This document shows positions 21,727 through 32,585 of a stretch of DNA of 64,000 nt, one piece after another. The stretch is from Sorex araneus (lineage: Eukaryota > Chordata > Mammalia > Eulipotyphla > Soricidae). Each line of letters starts with the position of its first letter. Within the stretch, counting starts at the first letter, position 1. The notes below the pieces were generated by a model. It was not told the DNA's origin, made no database searches, and saw nothing but the letters and a program-made list of their open reading frames with translations. The DNA is taken from assembly GCF_027595985.1 (NCBI RefSeq), contig NC_073303.1:100412328-100476327 (forward strand), given 5' to 3'. The position numbers were made by a program, and so were the translations under genes.

Positions 21727-21817
21727 TCTTCTGATCATCTCTTGCTTTCTGGTGACCACCAGCAAATTAGCCTCTCCTTACTCAGTTTCCCCATGTGGAA
21801 GAAGAAGAATGATTGCT

Positions 21818-21981
21818 TTGGGACTGGAGCGATAGCACAGCGGGTTTGCCTTGCACACAGCCAGCCCAGGTTCGAGTCCCAGCATCCCATATGGTCCCCT
21901 GAGCACCGCCAGGGGGAATTCCTGAGTGCAGAGCCAGGAGTGACCCCTGTGCATCGCTGGGTATGACCCAAGGGAAAAAAA
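21818..21981 (+). mobile_element. SOR-A SINE with TSD, A-box deletion
   Basis: Target duplication aagaatgattgct (21805-21817 / 21982-21994) is perfect. The head reads agcacagcgggtttgccttg, lacking the usual tagggcg just 3' of the A box. Such a deletion should weaken pol III transcription of this copy. Confidence 0.96.
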
Positions 21982-22165
21982 AAGAATGATTGCTCCTCTC
22001 CATTTAAATACATGTGTGATGTCAAAGGAGAGAAGAGCATGAACCAGTCACAGAAAGACAAGACAAACAATCTGTGCTATGGGCTCTGATCCCTGGGGGC
22101 AGAGGGAGAGGGTGAGGGTGCCTACATTGGGCATTAGGTGATGGAGCCCTATTATGCGGACCCAG

Positions 22166-22237
22166 GAGTATTTCTTCCACTGCCTGGACTTTCTTTCGCC
22201 CAAAGGGACCAAGTGAAGATTCCAACCGTAGTTTTGC
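22166..22237. repeat. direct repeat copy 2 (about 72 bases)
   Basis: Partner of 20762-20831. The surrounding 22000-22160 and 22240-22600 stretch is otherwise unassigned. Confidence 0.88.
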
Positions 22238-22608
22238 TGCACAGACCAGAGCAACCTCGAAGCCCCATGCACCAGGAATGGAGCCGGAACCGATGGGCAT
22301 GTAAGCAGGAGTGAGAGCGACACTGACAGAAGAAAAAGAACGTCTGTATCCTCCTAAGGAGCTTTGCAGGCCAAGCCTGGGAATTCTGGTACCTTGCAGA
22401 ATGGCAGGAGGCTCAGGAACCAGTCAGAGAGCCTGGGAGCAAATGCACAGCTACCGACGGCAAAGTCTCTCTCGTAAAGGCGCCCACATAAACTGCTCCT
22501 GGCACCCAGTGTTTTCCTGGGGCAGGGGGCTGGGAGAACACACCACCCTCTAAAACTGCACATCGGGGGCCGTTCACATTTTTCCCAGTCCCCAGAAAGC
22601 ATTCTTTT
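22238..22608. other. single-copy DNA
   Basis: Nothing recognised other than a possible MIR piece at its end that the following SINE splits. Confidence 0.45.
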
Positions 22609-22790
22609 TATTTATTTATTAATTTACTTTGCTTTTTGGGTCACACCCAGTGATGCTGGTAACCCCTGACTCATGTGCTCGGGAATTACTCCTGGTGGTG
22701 CTTGGGGGACCATATGGGATACTGGGAATCAAACCCAGGTCAACCGCGTGCAAGGCAAACACCCTACCCACAGTGCTATTGCTCCAGCCC
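22609..22790 (-). mobile_element. SOR-A SINE with 18-base TSD
   Basis: Target duplication cccagaaagcattctttt (22591-22608 / 22791-22808) is perfect. Complete head; T-rich (TTTA)n at the tail side. Confidence 0.97.
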
Positions 22791-22806
22791 CCCAGAAAGC
22801 ATTCTT

Positions 22807-22925
22807 TTACAGACAAGGAAGCTGGAACTAGGAGAAACAATGTGCCCTAAAGTCTCTCCACCAACAGAAGATGCAAACAGACTTGAGCCAAGCTTAAGAG
22901 CGCAGGGCAAACTGTTGCTCAGAAC
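22807..22925 (-). mobile_element. MIR SINE fragment
   Basis: 'cagacaaggaagctggaact...acaatgtgccctaaagtc' follows inverted MIR order. The SOR-A next to it inserted into this MIR. Confidence 0.55.
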
Positions 22926-22970
22926 CACTCAGCCATAGGGCCCCTCCACTGCTGCAGAGCAGGGATACTA

Positions 22971-23219
22971 ACTGTAGCACTGTAGCACTGTCCTCCCATT
23001 GTTCATCGATTTGCTCGAGCGGGCACCAGTAATGTCTCCATTGTGAGACTTGTTGTTACTGTGTTTGGCATGTTGAATATGCCACGGGGAGCTTGCCAGG
23101 CTCTTCTGTGTGGGTGGGATACTCTCGGTAGCTTGCCAGGCTCTCCAAGAGGGGCGGAGGAATCAAACCCAGCTCAGCCACATGCAAGGCAAATGCCCTA
23201 CCCACTATGTTATCGCTCC
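22971..23219 (-). mobile_element. SOR-R SINE
   Basis: Complete inverted copy. Its terminal repeat is two actgtagc units before 'actgtcctcccattg'. Body 'ggtagcttgccaggctctcc' is present twice in related form. Confidence 0.95.
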
Positions 23220-23262
23220 CGACATAAAATGTGGCAGTGGTTCCTTGGACGTTGTGCAAGGC

Positions 23263-23298
23263 TTGACCACAGGGATATGCCTGACCACAGGGATATGT
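23263..23298. repeat. 18-base tandem duplication
   Basis: [t/c]tgaccacagggatatg[c/t] occurs twice in tandem with two differences. Confidence 0.9.
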
Positions 23299-23467
23299 TC
23301 TGAGCCATGAGCCGTTAAGAAGGCTGCTTCATGACCAATTTAGAGGGCACAGCCAATGACACACCTATGCTCTAGGGGATGGCTTATTGTAACCAATAGC
23401 ATCTTGTGGACCTGACCATCTTTATGACTAGATTTGTTTCCTAAACAGTTGGCCGACGTTGATCACA

Positions 23468-23556
23468 GGCACCACCTATGATCTCCTGAACATTGCCAGG
23501 AAGGATCCCTGAGCAGAGTCAGGAGCAAGCCATGAGCACTGCTGGGTGTCCCCCCT
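23468..23556 (+). mobile_element. SOR-A 3' half
   Basis: 'ccctgagcagagtcaggagc' and 'gagcactgctgggtgtc' without a tRNA head; 5'-truncated or decayed. Confidence 0.6.
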
Positions 23557-24705
23557 GCACCCAATCTCCACTCCCAAACACACACTATAACACACTGTCA
23601 CATATTGTCACAAGCTTCATGGCTAAAAATATGCACATGCAGCCTTTTCTAGTTCTTCAGGTCAGAAGTCCAAAATAAGAGGTTAGGTACAAAACTCAAA
23701 GTATCAGCAGAGATCACAGGGACAAACTGCTCCTGGATGCCTGCGCTTCTCCAGGCAGTGGGCAGGCAGGCCTTGGCTCCTGGCCAGTCTCCAGTCACTG
23801 CTTCCACGTGAGCTTCCACGCTCACATGAATGTCAGCTCTGGGCCTCAAATCTCCTTCTGCCTCTCTTGCCCCGGTGGACACTTGTGACTGTTTTGAGAT
23901 CAGCTGATCAGGCTGCAGGACGGTCTCCCATTTCAAGATCCTTAACCCAGTCCATCTGCAAAGTTCCTGTTCCCACGTGAGGTGGACAGGTTCTCAGCAT
24001 GAGGCTGTCGACAGGATTGGAGGAAGGAAATGTGGTGACTTGTTAGGCTCCTGTACCAAATGTCCTCAGTGGTATCCCAGGACCGAACTCTCTGCCTGCC
24101 ATACAGCCAATGTTCTACTAATGTAGAAGACACAGCAGAGCAAGGGGAACCAAGGAGGAAGCTCAGTCCTCAAGTCCTCAGTCCTTCTGTCCATCCTGCC
24201 TGAGGTCCCCAAACCACGGCAGCCAGACGAGACTCAAGCAAGCAGCAGGTTGCCATGTCTACTGGCAACACTTACAAACGGCAACGTGTCAGCATCTTAA
24301 TTGCTCGGGAATGGGGCTCTCCAGTGTGGAACCAGCTTGCTTGCCCCTCTGGGGTCCCCGAGCAGCTGCTGTCGACACAGTGGGCTAGCCAGCACCAACC
24401 GGTTCGTTTCCTGCAGATCTCCTGGGAATCTCGGCTGGTTGAATCACAAGCAGAGCCAGCAGAGTTTCAGGCTGTGTCTCCCTGACCCAGGAAGGCACTT
24501 TTCCTACAAGAAAAGTCAACTAAGCCCAGGAGAAAATAAAAACAAAGCTCAAGAGAAGCCTGCAGAGGGCTGTTGCTCTTGTCACACATGCTGCTACTTT
24601 CCCTCAGAGAGAGTAAAACAGGGTCCTCTGCTTTACTTTTACTTTTAACAAGACCCACTGCTTGTGCTAACACTGTTGCAGACAACATCTGCATTCTTTT
24701 AATTT
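23557..24705. other. single-copy DNA
   Basis: No repeat recognised apart from a weak inverted head-like stretch near 24.05-24.12 kb. No convincing exon. Confidence 0.4.
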
Positions 24706-24797
24706 TCTTTTTTTTTTGGGGGGGGGTCAAGCCCAGCAATGCTCAGGGGTTACACCTGGCTTTGCACTCAGGAATTACTCCTGGTGGTGCTTGGGGG
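24706..24797 (-). mobile_element. SOR-A SINE, 5'-truncated
   Basis: T10 G9 then ggtcaagcccagcaatgctc ... ggaattactcctggtggtgc, ending abruptly at gcttgggg. The tRNA head is missing, as in a truncated insertion. Confidence 0.88.
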
Positions 24798-25203
24798 TCT
24801 CCTGCCCCCGTTCCTGGCTGTCTTCATTGGGGCCCCTTGGAGGGGGGCAGGCTGAGTTTCCCTCCATGCCCCAAGCAGAGCCCCGGCAGCCGAAGACCTC
24901 TAGAACCCAGTCACAGCCATGCTCAAGGCCCCTCTCTACATGCTTGGATGAGCCTCACACATGAAGGAACCGGCAGAGGAACCCAGGTGTGCAGATCTCC
25001 AAGACTGCTCAGATCGGGACTGGGCCTCCTCCACCCAGATCCCCCATTTTCCAGTAGCTAGGCAGTCACACTCACAAACTGCCCCCCCAACCCTTCTCAT
25101 ACCATGTAATCCCATCAACAGTCAAGATCCAGAAACTATAAAACAAAGCTCCCAAAAGTGCGCAGCTGCATTCACAGCCGAGCCACGTCTTATTGTCTAC
25201 TTG
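24798..25203. other. single-copy DNA
   Basis: Nothing recognised. Confidence 0.45.
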
Positions 25204-25467
25204 TCTCTCAGAGAACCTGGCAAGCTACCGAGAGTATCCTGCACACAGCAGAGACTGACAAGCTCCCTGTTGCATATTCGATATGCCAAAGAGAGTAACA
25301 ATGATGGGTCTCATTCCCCTGACCCTAAAAGAGCCTCCAATCGACACCGTTGGGAAAAATGAGTAAAGAAAGGCTGCTAAAAATCTCAGGGCTAGGACAA
25401 ATAGAGACATTACTGGCACCTGTTCGAGGAAGTTGATGAACAGTGGGATAACAGTGATACAGTGATA
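25204..25467 (+). mobile_element. SOR-R long variant, headless
   Basis: Starts in the body (tctctcagagaacctggcaa), lacking the tRNA head. After 'gccaaagagagtaacaatga' it has about 80 extra bases absent from other copies (25310-25390). It then runs into gacaaatagagacattactg and the RTE-like tail. In one frame the tail reads DK-stop-RHYWHLFEEVDEQWDNSD, longer and closer to the RTE C-terminus than in ordinary SOR-R. Confidence 0.8.
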
Positions 25468-25471
25468 TGGT

Positions 25472-25532
25472 GAACCTGGGTCGGCTGCCTGCAAGGCAAA
25501 CGCCCTACTCTCTGTGCTATCGCTCCAGCCCC
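25472..25532 (-). mobile_element. isolated SOR tRNA head, inverted
   Basis: Exactly the first 61 bases of the SINE head (ggggctggagcgatagcaca on the minus strand), abutting the tail of the long SOR-R variant in opposite orientation. Confidence 0.9.
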
Positions 25533-25554
25533 TCTTTTCAACTAATCAGGTCAA

Positions 25555-25695
25555 GTCACTATTTCTACCTTTATTTTGCAGGTGAGGAACCTGAGGCAAA
25601 AGGCTGCAGTTAACTATGTGAAATCACTAGTTGGGAATAGGCAAAGCAAGGACTCAAACCTGAAACTGTTAAGCCCTGGGTCCTTTCCCTTTTGA
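25555..25695 (-). mobile_element. MIR SINE
   Basis: 'aggtgaggaacctgaggcaa', 'atgtgaaatcactagttggg' and 'aggactcaaacctgaaac' are the inverted MIR 3' to 5' series. Confidence 0.82.
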
Positions 25696-26442
25696 GACAC
25701 AAATTGCCCAGCCCAGGGATTAAATTGGCTTCATGCAGTGACACACTTTGTCAGGAGAATGTGCTGGTTGCAGCCGGTGCCATCAATTTCCAAGACAGAG
25801 AGCTGAGCAATTCAAGCGGATTCAAACCCGGGCTCCTGCCAAATCCAGGGGATCCCCAAAGTATTCTCATGTTCTTCATTCAGGAGCCAGAATTTGGGCC
25901 CTCAGTCTCAGATGTGAATTCCTGCCCTGGGAAAACAGGCCTCACTGGTCAGGGGCCCAGGGCAGGTGAGCAGAGAGCAAGCAGTCAGTGCTCCTTAGGG
26001 ACAGAAGGAAGGCACAGAAGAGTTTCCATCCTTGGGGTGAAGGAGGCAGAGGAAGAGCTCCCTCAACACCATGATGAATCACTTCCTTGAGACCATTCCG
26101 GACCATTATAGCCCACTCAACTCTTCGGGGTACAAATTTCATGGGGGAGACCCCAGCACCCCCTGGTTCTCTTGTGGCTCACTTCTGAAAGGCCAAATTT
26201 TCCTGAAGCCCCTCAGCCAAGGCACCCAGTCATTCCAGAGAAATCCTCAGGTCTGTGATCTAGCCTCTGGGGTGACCACCCGAGGGATGCGTGTGGGAAC
26301 CCAGTCCTGTTAGAAGGCAAGGTCAGGGTGTCGGTCCCACGGAGTCTCTTCCTCCCCGCCTCCACCCCCTGAGAAACCCTGTGTGAGAGAATTGGCCGGA
26401 ACGTGCTCAAAGTTCAACCCAGACACAGTCTTCAGGCTCTTT

Positions 26443-26444
<2 letters not shown>
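25696..26444. other. single-copy DNA
   Basis: Nothing recognised. The 132-codon frame at 25692-26090 begins in MIR sequence and has no domain. Confidence 0.45.
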
Positions 26445-26493
<49 letters not shown>

Positions 26494-26503
26494 TCACTCA
26501 CAC
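26445..26503. repeat. (CA)n with (CACT)n end
   Basis: About 22 CA units followed by three CACT units. Confidence 0.97.
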
Positions 26504-27676
26504 AGGAAATAGACCAGCGACCAGAATGACAGCCAGGTCTCAGCTGGGCCATCTCAAGGAAGTACCAGCCTCCCTCCTCCCACTCCCCAGAGTCATGGGG
26601 CTCGCTGTCCTGACCCCCACAGGACCTTGTGGAAGCTAGAAAAGGCCTTACTGGGTGGTGGGGGTTGGGGTGTCTGCCCTGATCCTGGGAAGGACATCCT
26701 TCTACTTCCATCATCGGCAGGTTCTGGGAGCAGATGAAAGAGGCACAGAGCAGAGCTGTAAACACCCCAGACCTCCCCCATCAGCCAAAGTCTGCCAAGA
26801 TCCCAACATGGGGGGAGTCCAGCCAAGATCAGCCAGAGCAGTGGGGCCAACCACCCCTGGCGCATGAACAATAAATGCTTATTATGGAAAGCCATTGGTG
26901 CTTGTTACCCAGCATTACTGTGGCAATACATCCTTGATACCACCTGTATGATGATAATAATAATAGTACAAGGGACCACTGAAGGCCACGTGGAGGGGAA
27001 AGAGCTCTGTGATGCCAACACTTTTCCTCATTGGGTTCGAAGTCACCGATGCAAGGACTGCTGAGCCTGGATCTGCCGCACAGAACGGGGACAGGTCTGA
27101 GGTAGCTGCCAGGATGGGGTGACCTTTCCATCCTCCTGCTATAGACCATTTCCAGCATGGATTTCCAGCATCGATCTAGAAATCCTGTGCTCACCCTCAT
27201 ATCCAGGCCATCAGCATTAGAGCCATGTCCCTGGCCTCCTGAAACACTTCTCTGGGTGCATTTGGCCCCTTAAGACTCAGACCTCAAAATGCTCCCCAGT
27301 CCAGGGATTGTTCTGAGGATCAGATGTGGAAGTGAGCTTGAACTTCTAACAGGGAGTGCACAGGCCACCCCTCTTTCACCATCACCATCAGAATTATCAC
27401 CACCATGGTGGCCATCACCTCATGATCAATAGGCACACACACAAGACTCAGGAAGAATTGTGGGTCAAGGTTCTTTGCCAGCGCACATGGGACTGTTTAT
27501 TCTCTGAAACAGACCACAAGATGGGTCACAAAACATATCCCTGTAAAATCAAGAGGGTAGAAATCATATTGATTATCCTCTCAGACTAGGATGCTTTGGG
27601 AATAAAATTTAATCAGAAACAGAAATGGGGGTTTTCTGGTTTTCAAAAAAAAAAACAACAACAACAAGGTAATATG
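26504..27676. other. single-copy DNA
   Basis: No repeat recognised except short ATAAT/CAC-type simple runs (26950-26966, 27380-27420). Confidence 0.45.
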
Positions 27677-27841
27677 TGAGGAGCTAGAGAGATAGTACAA
27701 TGGGTGGGGAGTTTGCCTTGCATGTGACTCACCCAGATTTGATCCTCAGCATCCCAAATGGTCCCCCCAAGCACTGCTGGGAGTAATTCCTGAGTGCGAA
27801 GCCAGGAGTTATCCCTGGGTGTGGGCCAAAGAATCAAAAAG
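27677..27841 (+). mobile_element. SOR-A SINE, diverged
   Basis: 'ggagctagagagatagtaca', 'gtttgccttgcatgtgac' and 'agtaattcctgagtgcgaag'. The 3' end is ggtgtgggccaaag with a short A run. Confidence 0.9.
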
Positions 27842-27934
27842 TTAATCAGTGGAAACTAAAATAGACACAGTAAAGGGAAAAACAAATGGCCAAAGATGAC
27901 AGAGCTGGAACATTGGCATACAGAATGAAATTTT

Positions 27935-28345
27935 CTTGGGACAAATGTGTATGAAGGGTCATTGGCTCATTGGTGGAGGGAAGTTGATATTCTGTTGAAG
28001 CAATGCTTGCATGAAACTATCAATAACAGTATTGTAAACCATGGTAGCACAGTAGCACTATCATCCCGTTGCTCATCGATTTGCTTGAGTGGGCACCAGT
28101 AACGTCTCCATTGTGAGACTTGTTGTTACTGTTTTTGGCATATCGAATATGCCACGGGTAGCTTGCCAGACTCTGCCGTGCGGGCAGGATACTCTCAGTA
28201 GCTTGCCGAGCTCTCTGAGAGGGACAGAGGAATCGAATCTGGGTCGGCCACATGCAAGGCAAACACCCTACCCGCTGTGCTATCGCTCCAGCCCTGTGAA
28301 CCCATGGTAAACCATGGTACCTCAATAAATATGGGAGAGGACAAA
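27935..28345 (+). mobile_element. L1 3' end, older subfamily (split by SOR-R)
   Basis: 'ttggctcattggtggaggga', 'tgcatgaaactatcaataac' and 'agtattgtaaaccatggta'. After the SINE, the 'accatggtacctcaataaat' end follows. Same terminal subfamily as 6.6 kb. Confidence 0.55.
28047..28297 (-). mobile_element. SOR-R SINE inserted in L1 end
   Basis: Complete inverted copy with head at 28.29 kb. A gtaaaccatggta word flanks both sides (28034-28046 and around 28307-28319). The right side is slightly rearranged, so the exact duplication is uncertain. Confidence 0.94.
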
Positions 28346-28409
28346 GAAGAGAAACCACACAATACCATGTGCGGTTTTGCACATGGACTCAACCACCAGC
28401 AACATCAGT

Positions 28410-28595
28410 TTTATGAGCTGTGATACCCTAGAAAAGTCCCTGACCATCTCTGAGTTTCAGTGTTCTCATACATAAAAAATGGAGAAAATGGAACTGGCTA
28501 CCACCCAGTATCATTATGGAAATCAAATGAGTTAATACACACAAAACACAACGGTGTTTGGCACACAGTCAATGCTCAGTAAGTATCGGCCGCCA
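28410..28595 (+). mobile_element. MIR SINE
   Basis: 'gaccatctctgagtttcagt', 'aatcaaatgagttaatacac' and 'tggcacacagtcaatgctca' cover the MIR core and 3' end. Confidence 0.9.
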
Positions 28596-28639
28596 CTGTT
28601 ACTGCTTGTCATGATTATTTAACAGCCACCTTGTCAGCA

Positions 28640-28765
28640 CTTTTGTCTCCCATGTCATCCAATTCTCTAAGAACCCTAAGAGTTTGTGGTCATCAAGCCC
28701 CTTTTGCAGAAGAGAACACCATCCTGCAGTGAGGCGAATTGGACCTGCCTAGGTCTGAGGTGAAG
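28640..28765 (-). mobile_element. probable MIR fragment
   Basis: 'ccccttttgcagaagagaac' and 'cctgcctaggtctgaggt' fit inverted MIR loosely. Confidence 0.4.
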
Positions 28766-30799
28766 GGTGTCTACACCCCAGGTGTTGTGCCAGGATATTC
28801 AGGCCACCTCAAGGCCTAGGAAAGCTCCCCCACTCCTTCCCACACCGAAACCCCCCACCAGGAAATGGGCTGATAAACTCTCTCCAGTTCCTAGGGCATT
28901 TTCATTTTATTTGTCCTGCTTTTTGCAGCTTTTGTCTGGTACAATGCACTCAGCTGGGCAGGCGGCCCCTGTGGATATCAAAGGCCCCGCTGGCAGAGGA
29001 CCCAGGGAGCAGCCATGCCAAGGTCCCTCCCCTGCCAGCCACCCACCACTGCCACCCTCCACGCAACCCGGGAGATTCATAAAAAGGAGGTGCTTGGTCT
29101 TCAAACCACTCCAGGTGTTACTTAACCCTCAGTCATGAGACTGTTCCAGGACAGCCCAGGTGTGCCAACACCAGGCGTGACAGGCAGAGGCTGATGTCCA
29201 AGAGGCTCCTGGACCCATGCGTCGGCTGGCAAGCTTGTGGGTCTGGGGAACGTAACCTCAGCATGTGGTAAAAAGGGTTCAGGGCAGCGTGGTGGGGAGG
29301 GCAGTGTCTGGAAGCCAGAACGGCAGGCGCCCTGTGTCCACAATTCACTGTTCAATGGCCAAGCACCTGCCCCGTCTTGGACTTGGGCCGAGGGCTTCTA
29401 AATGAATTGGACACTGTCTTGGCTGAAGGGCACTCGGGTTGAGAGGGGCCACATGGGAAGACGCTGAAGGCAACACGAGATTGGAGCTAGATGCGAACCC
29501 AAGCGACCGGAACTGAGTCTTCCCCTCCGTGACTGAGAACTGGGGTCTTCCCAGCAGTCAGGGGGTGGGGGATGAGTATGTTCACCAAATGTCTTGGGGC
29601 CATACTTTTCCTGAAAAGACTTTCATGGAAGAAGAAGCTAGAGGTCACTCGTGCCCCCAAGCCACTGCTGGGTCATTCGAGGGGTACTGGACCTTGCTGC
29701 TCAGAGAGTCAATGTTTTCCTCTGTGCAATGGGTCTGATGTATTCGCATGATGCCCTGCCTCAGAGACTCTACAACCCTGTAGAAACCATTCCCAGGAGG
29801 AAAGAAGTCCCGCCTAGGTGAGATGGCAAAACATGGCTGGAGATACTTTACTCCTTGCAAATAAATGTACATGTGAGAACGTGAGTGTAAGAACGTGAAC
29901 ATGCTAAAGGTGTGTCCCATGTGCACAAGCTGTAGAGAGCTCGCACATCAGGAGGCTCGCACAGCAGGACTGATGCCTAACAGGTCCGGAGTTTGCGGAG
30001 CCTGAGAGCAAAGTACCAGTCAGCTCTATCCCTGGTGAGTCCCTTTTGTTGCTGCATCTCTGTGTCCTTTCTTCTGTGCCCACTGGGAAAGTGAAAACCA
30101 TGTTTCCCTCTTCTCCGAAGGTCTAGAAATCCCGCCCTGAAGACTCATCCAATGTCATCTAACCCTAACCACCTCCCAAAGGTCTCACCTCCGAGTACCA
30201 CTCCGATGGGAATTAGTGCTGAGCCCAGAAATTCAAGACCTCCACCCGTCAGTCCCCATCCACATGTGTGAGCGTGCGTGTTCACACGCCGAGGGGTGAG
30301 CTTCACAGGTATTCTCGGTGTTTCCTCTGGCTTCTCTGAATGCCCTAAATAGTACAGACACCACATAGGCCTGCCTAAGTGACAAACTAAGATGAGAAGA
30401 TTTCTCCTTTTCTCACGCATCCCCCCACTCCCACCTTGAGGAGGTAGGGAACAGTCTACCCAAACAACGCTCACAGAGGCCTGGAGACCATTCCCGGTCA
30501 TACCTGGCCAACCGGACCAGAGGATTCTGTGCTCAGACCCAGCAGGGCTGAGGACCAGCATCAAGCATTAATGCCTGCTTGAACTTAGGGTCATACAGTG
30601 CCCAGGATTGAAACCAGGGCACCCACTCTAGCCCCCATAGCTCTCTTTCAGGTCCCTCACAATTGTGGGATTTCAACAGGAGTCACAGTGACCTGGGGGT
30701 GCGAGGGAGAGGCCGAGCTGGGTTCATAAACTCTTTCTCACTCTTCCTGGAGCTGTGATTCCCAGCAGCTTCCAGGATCCCCACACACTGATGACCAGA
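28766..30799. other. 2 kb mostly single-copy DNA
   Basis: A weak plus-strand MIR scrap lies at 29690-29780 (caatgttttcctctgtgcaa). 30570-30656 may be a decayed inverted SINE head. Otherwise nothing is recognised. No exon is defensible although frames reach 139 codons. Confidence 0.4.
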
Positions 30800-31520
30800 A
30801 AGGTGCCAGCCCAAACCCTTCCAGGGGCCGTGGACTGCGTGCTCCCTTCTCCCTGCCGACAGGAAGGGAAACTGGGACACAAAGCTGCTCAATCCCAGAG
30901 CTCAGGATGGCCGGGTGAGGGGCTGTGCCCGACGCCAGGACCCTGCACCCCTGCCCCAGGAGAGGTCCTGTCCCTCCCGAGAGAGAGCTCAATCCCGTTC
31001 CTGCTCTAGTCCTTGTCTGTGGGGAGCCAAGCGGGTGGTTGACACAGAGTTTCACTGGCGGGCGACCAGAGAAAGGACTGGGCCTGGGAGAACGGGCCAG
31101 TCAGCAACCCCCGCCCGGATGAATGTCCGTGCCACCTGAGGTGAACATCCGGGCACTGCCATCCCATCTGAATGGGCCCCGGAACAGCCAGGTCGGAGGA
31201 GCCAGCAAAGCAGAAAGTGGTTGCCAGGGCTCTGGCACCAGCCCCGGGCTGTGGGCACAGGGGCCAGCTCTGTTGGCCGCCTGTCAAGATTTCAGAGGGG
31301 TGTAAAGAAGCAAGCTGGGGGACCGGGCTGGGCTGGCTGAGGAGAGAGGAGAACAAAAGGAGGCCGTTGTGTGCTGGCCTGGCGGGCCAGAGGGAGGGGA
31401 GGGCTGCAGGGGGGGCGGGCAAGGTGGAGGCGGTGGAGCCGGGAGGTCAGCGAGGTTCTCAGGTAGTGCCCGCTCCCTAGGCTCCGGGCTGGGCTTGGCA
31501 GGTGGGTACAATCAGCCCAC
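30800..31520. other. GC-rich single-copy block
   Basis: GC-rich with G runs at 31380-31450 and scattered CpG, but by eye not dense enough for a confident CpG island. Several overlapping stop-poor frames reflect composition. Could be a regulatory or 5' exon region, unproven. Confidence 0.35.
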
Positions 31521-32540
31521 GTGTGAGGAATCCCAGGGACTCAGCTGGCAGCTCCATGTTTCCAAGAATTCCCCTTCAGGTCACCTTGCCACTGTGGCCT
31601 GACCACCTGCCCGCAGTGAGACACTCAGCAGCCTAGTGAGCCTTCCAGGGGGGCGAAGGGGCTGCCACAGCAGAGGGGAGGTTGGCAGCCACCCCCCGCC
31701 CCAGGGCCTAAGGAGGGAGTGTGCTCCATGATTCAAGAGCATCCGCTGTGGAGACAGCCGACAGGATGCCTGGACCCCCTCCCCACTGAAATCCTCACTG
31801 GCCACGACCTTGGTCAGAGACGCTCCCCGAGACTTGGTGGCTCACACAGAGAGCATGCTCACTGTCTGTCGGAGCCCATGGGTAGTGGAAGTGATCCCAG
31901 GATGCCACCCACTCCCTAGAAAATTCTGACTGCAGCTCACCAGCTCCTGGGACTCACGGGCACGCATGAAGCCCCTGCCCCTCATCTCTGGTGCAGGAGA
32001 GGACGGGATGGAGAGGGAGAGGCAGTCACTCAGGGACCACAGGCCACTCGCCCCTGTGGACACACTCAGGGTGGGCACCGGAATCCCACTGGTGTGGAAC
32101 CTCAGCTCTGCGTCCTCGAACACACAGAACTGGGGCTCAGGGGGTGGAGTGAGGTGCAAGCTGCTGGTGATCAAGCACCAAGGGAGAACTGGAGGTGATG
32201 CAAGGGAATAGAGAGGCTGGGAGAAGCAGGACAGGCAGGAGGCCAGGCTCCGGGGCCCCCTTAACACCCCAGCAGCCCTTCCACTAAGTGGCACTTCTTT
32301 CCTTCACATCTCTCCTGTGGAAAACAAGGGCCTTCGGGAGCAGGAGGATCACGGCTCTCTCCTTCCAGAGGACCTATACTCACTCTCCACAACTCTGAAC
32401 TGGAGAGCATGAGGGGAGCTCACGTGAGGCCCATGGACTATAAGTTCTGAAGGGGAAACTGAGGCACAAAATAAGCAAGGTGAAGAGAAAACTGATGTTT
32501 GGGCTTGTCTCTTGAAAGGATTAATAGAGGGTGAAGGGTG
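31521..32540. other. single-copy DNA
   Basis: Contains a probable short inverted MIR piece near 32445-32490 (ggggaaactgaggcacaa). Nothing else recognised. Confidence 0.4.
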
Positions 32541-32585
32541 TTGCTCAGAAGTAGAGCATTTGCCTTGTGTGAGGCCCTGAGAAAG
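32541..32585 (+). mobile_element. ID-like tRNA head fragment
   Basis: ttgctcagaagtagagcatt then tgccttgtgtgaggccctga is a tRNA-Ala-like A-box half. It passes straight into the purine tract. Confidence 0.45.

Noticed and set aside
25472-25532. Twin-priming 5' inversion of SOR-R
   Set aside because: The inverted head lies beyond the 3' tail rather than upstream, opposite to the twin-priming product.
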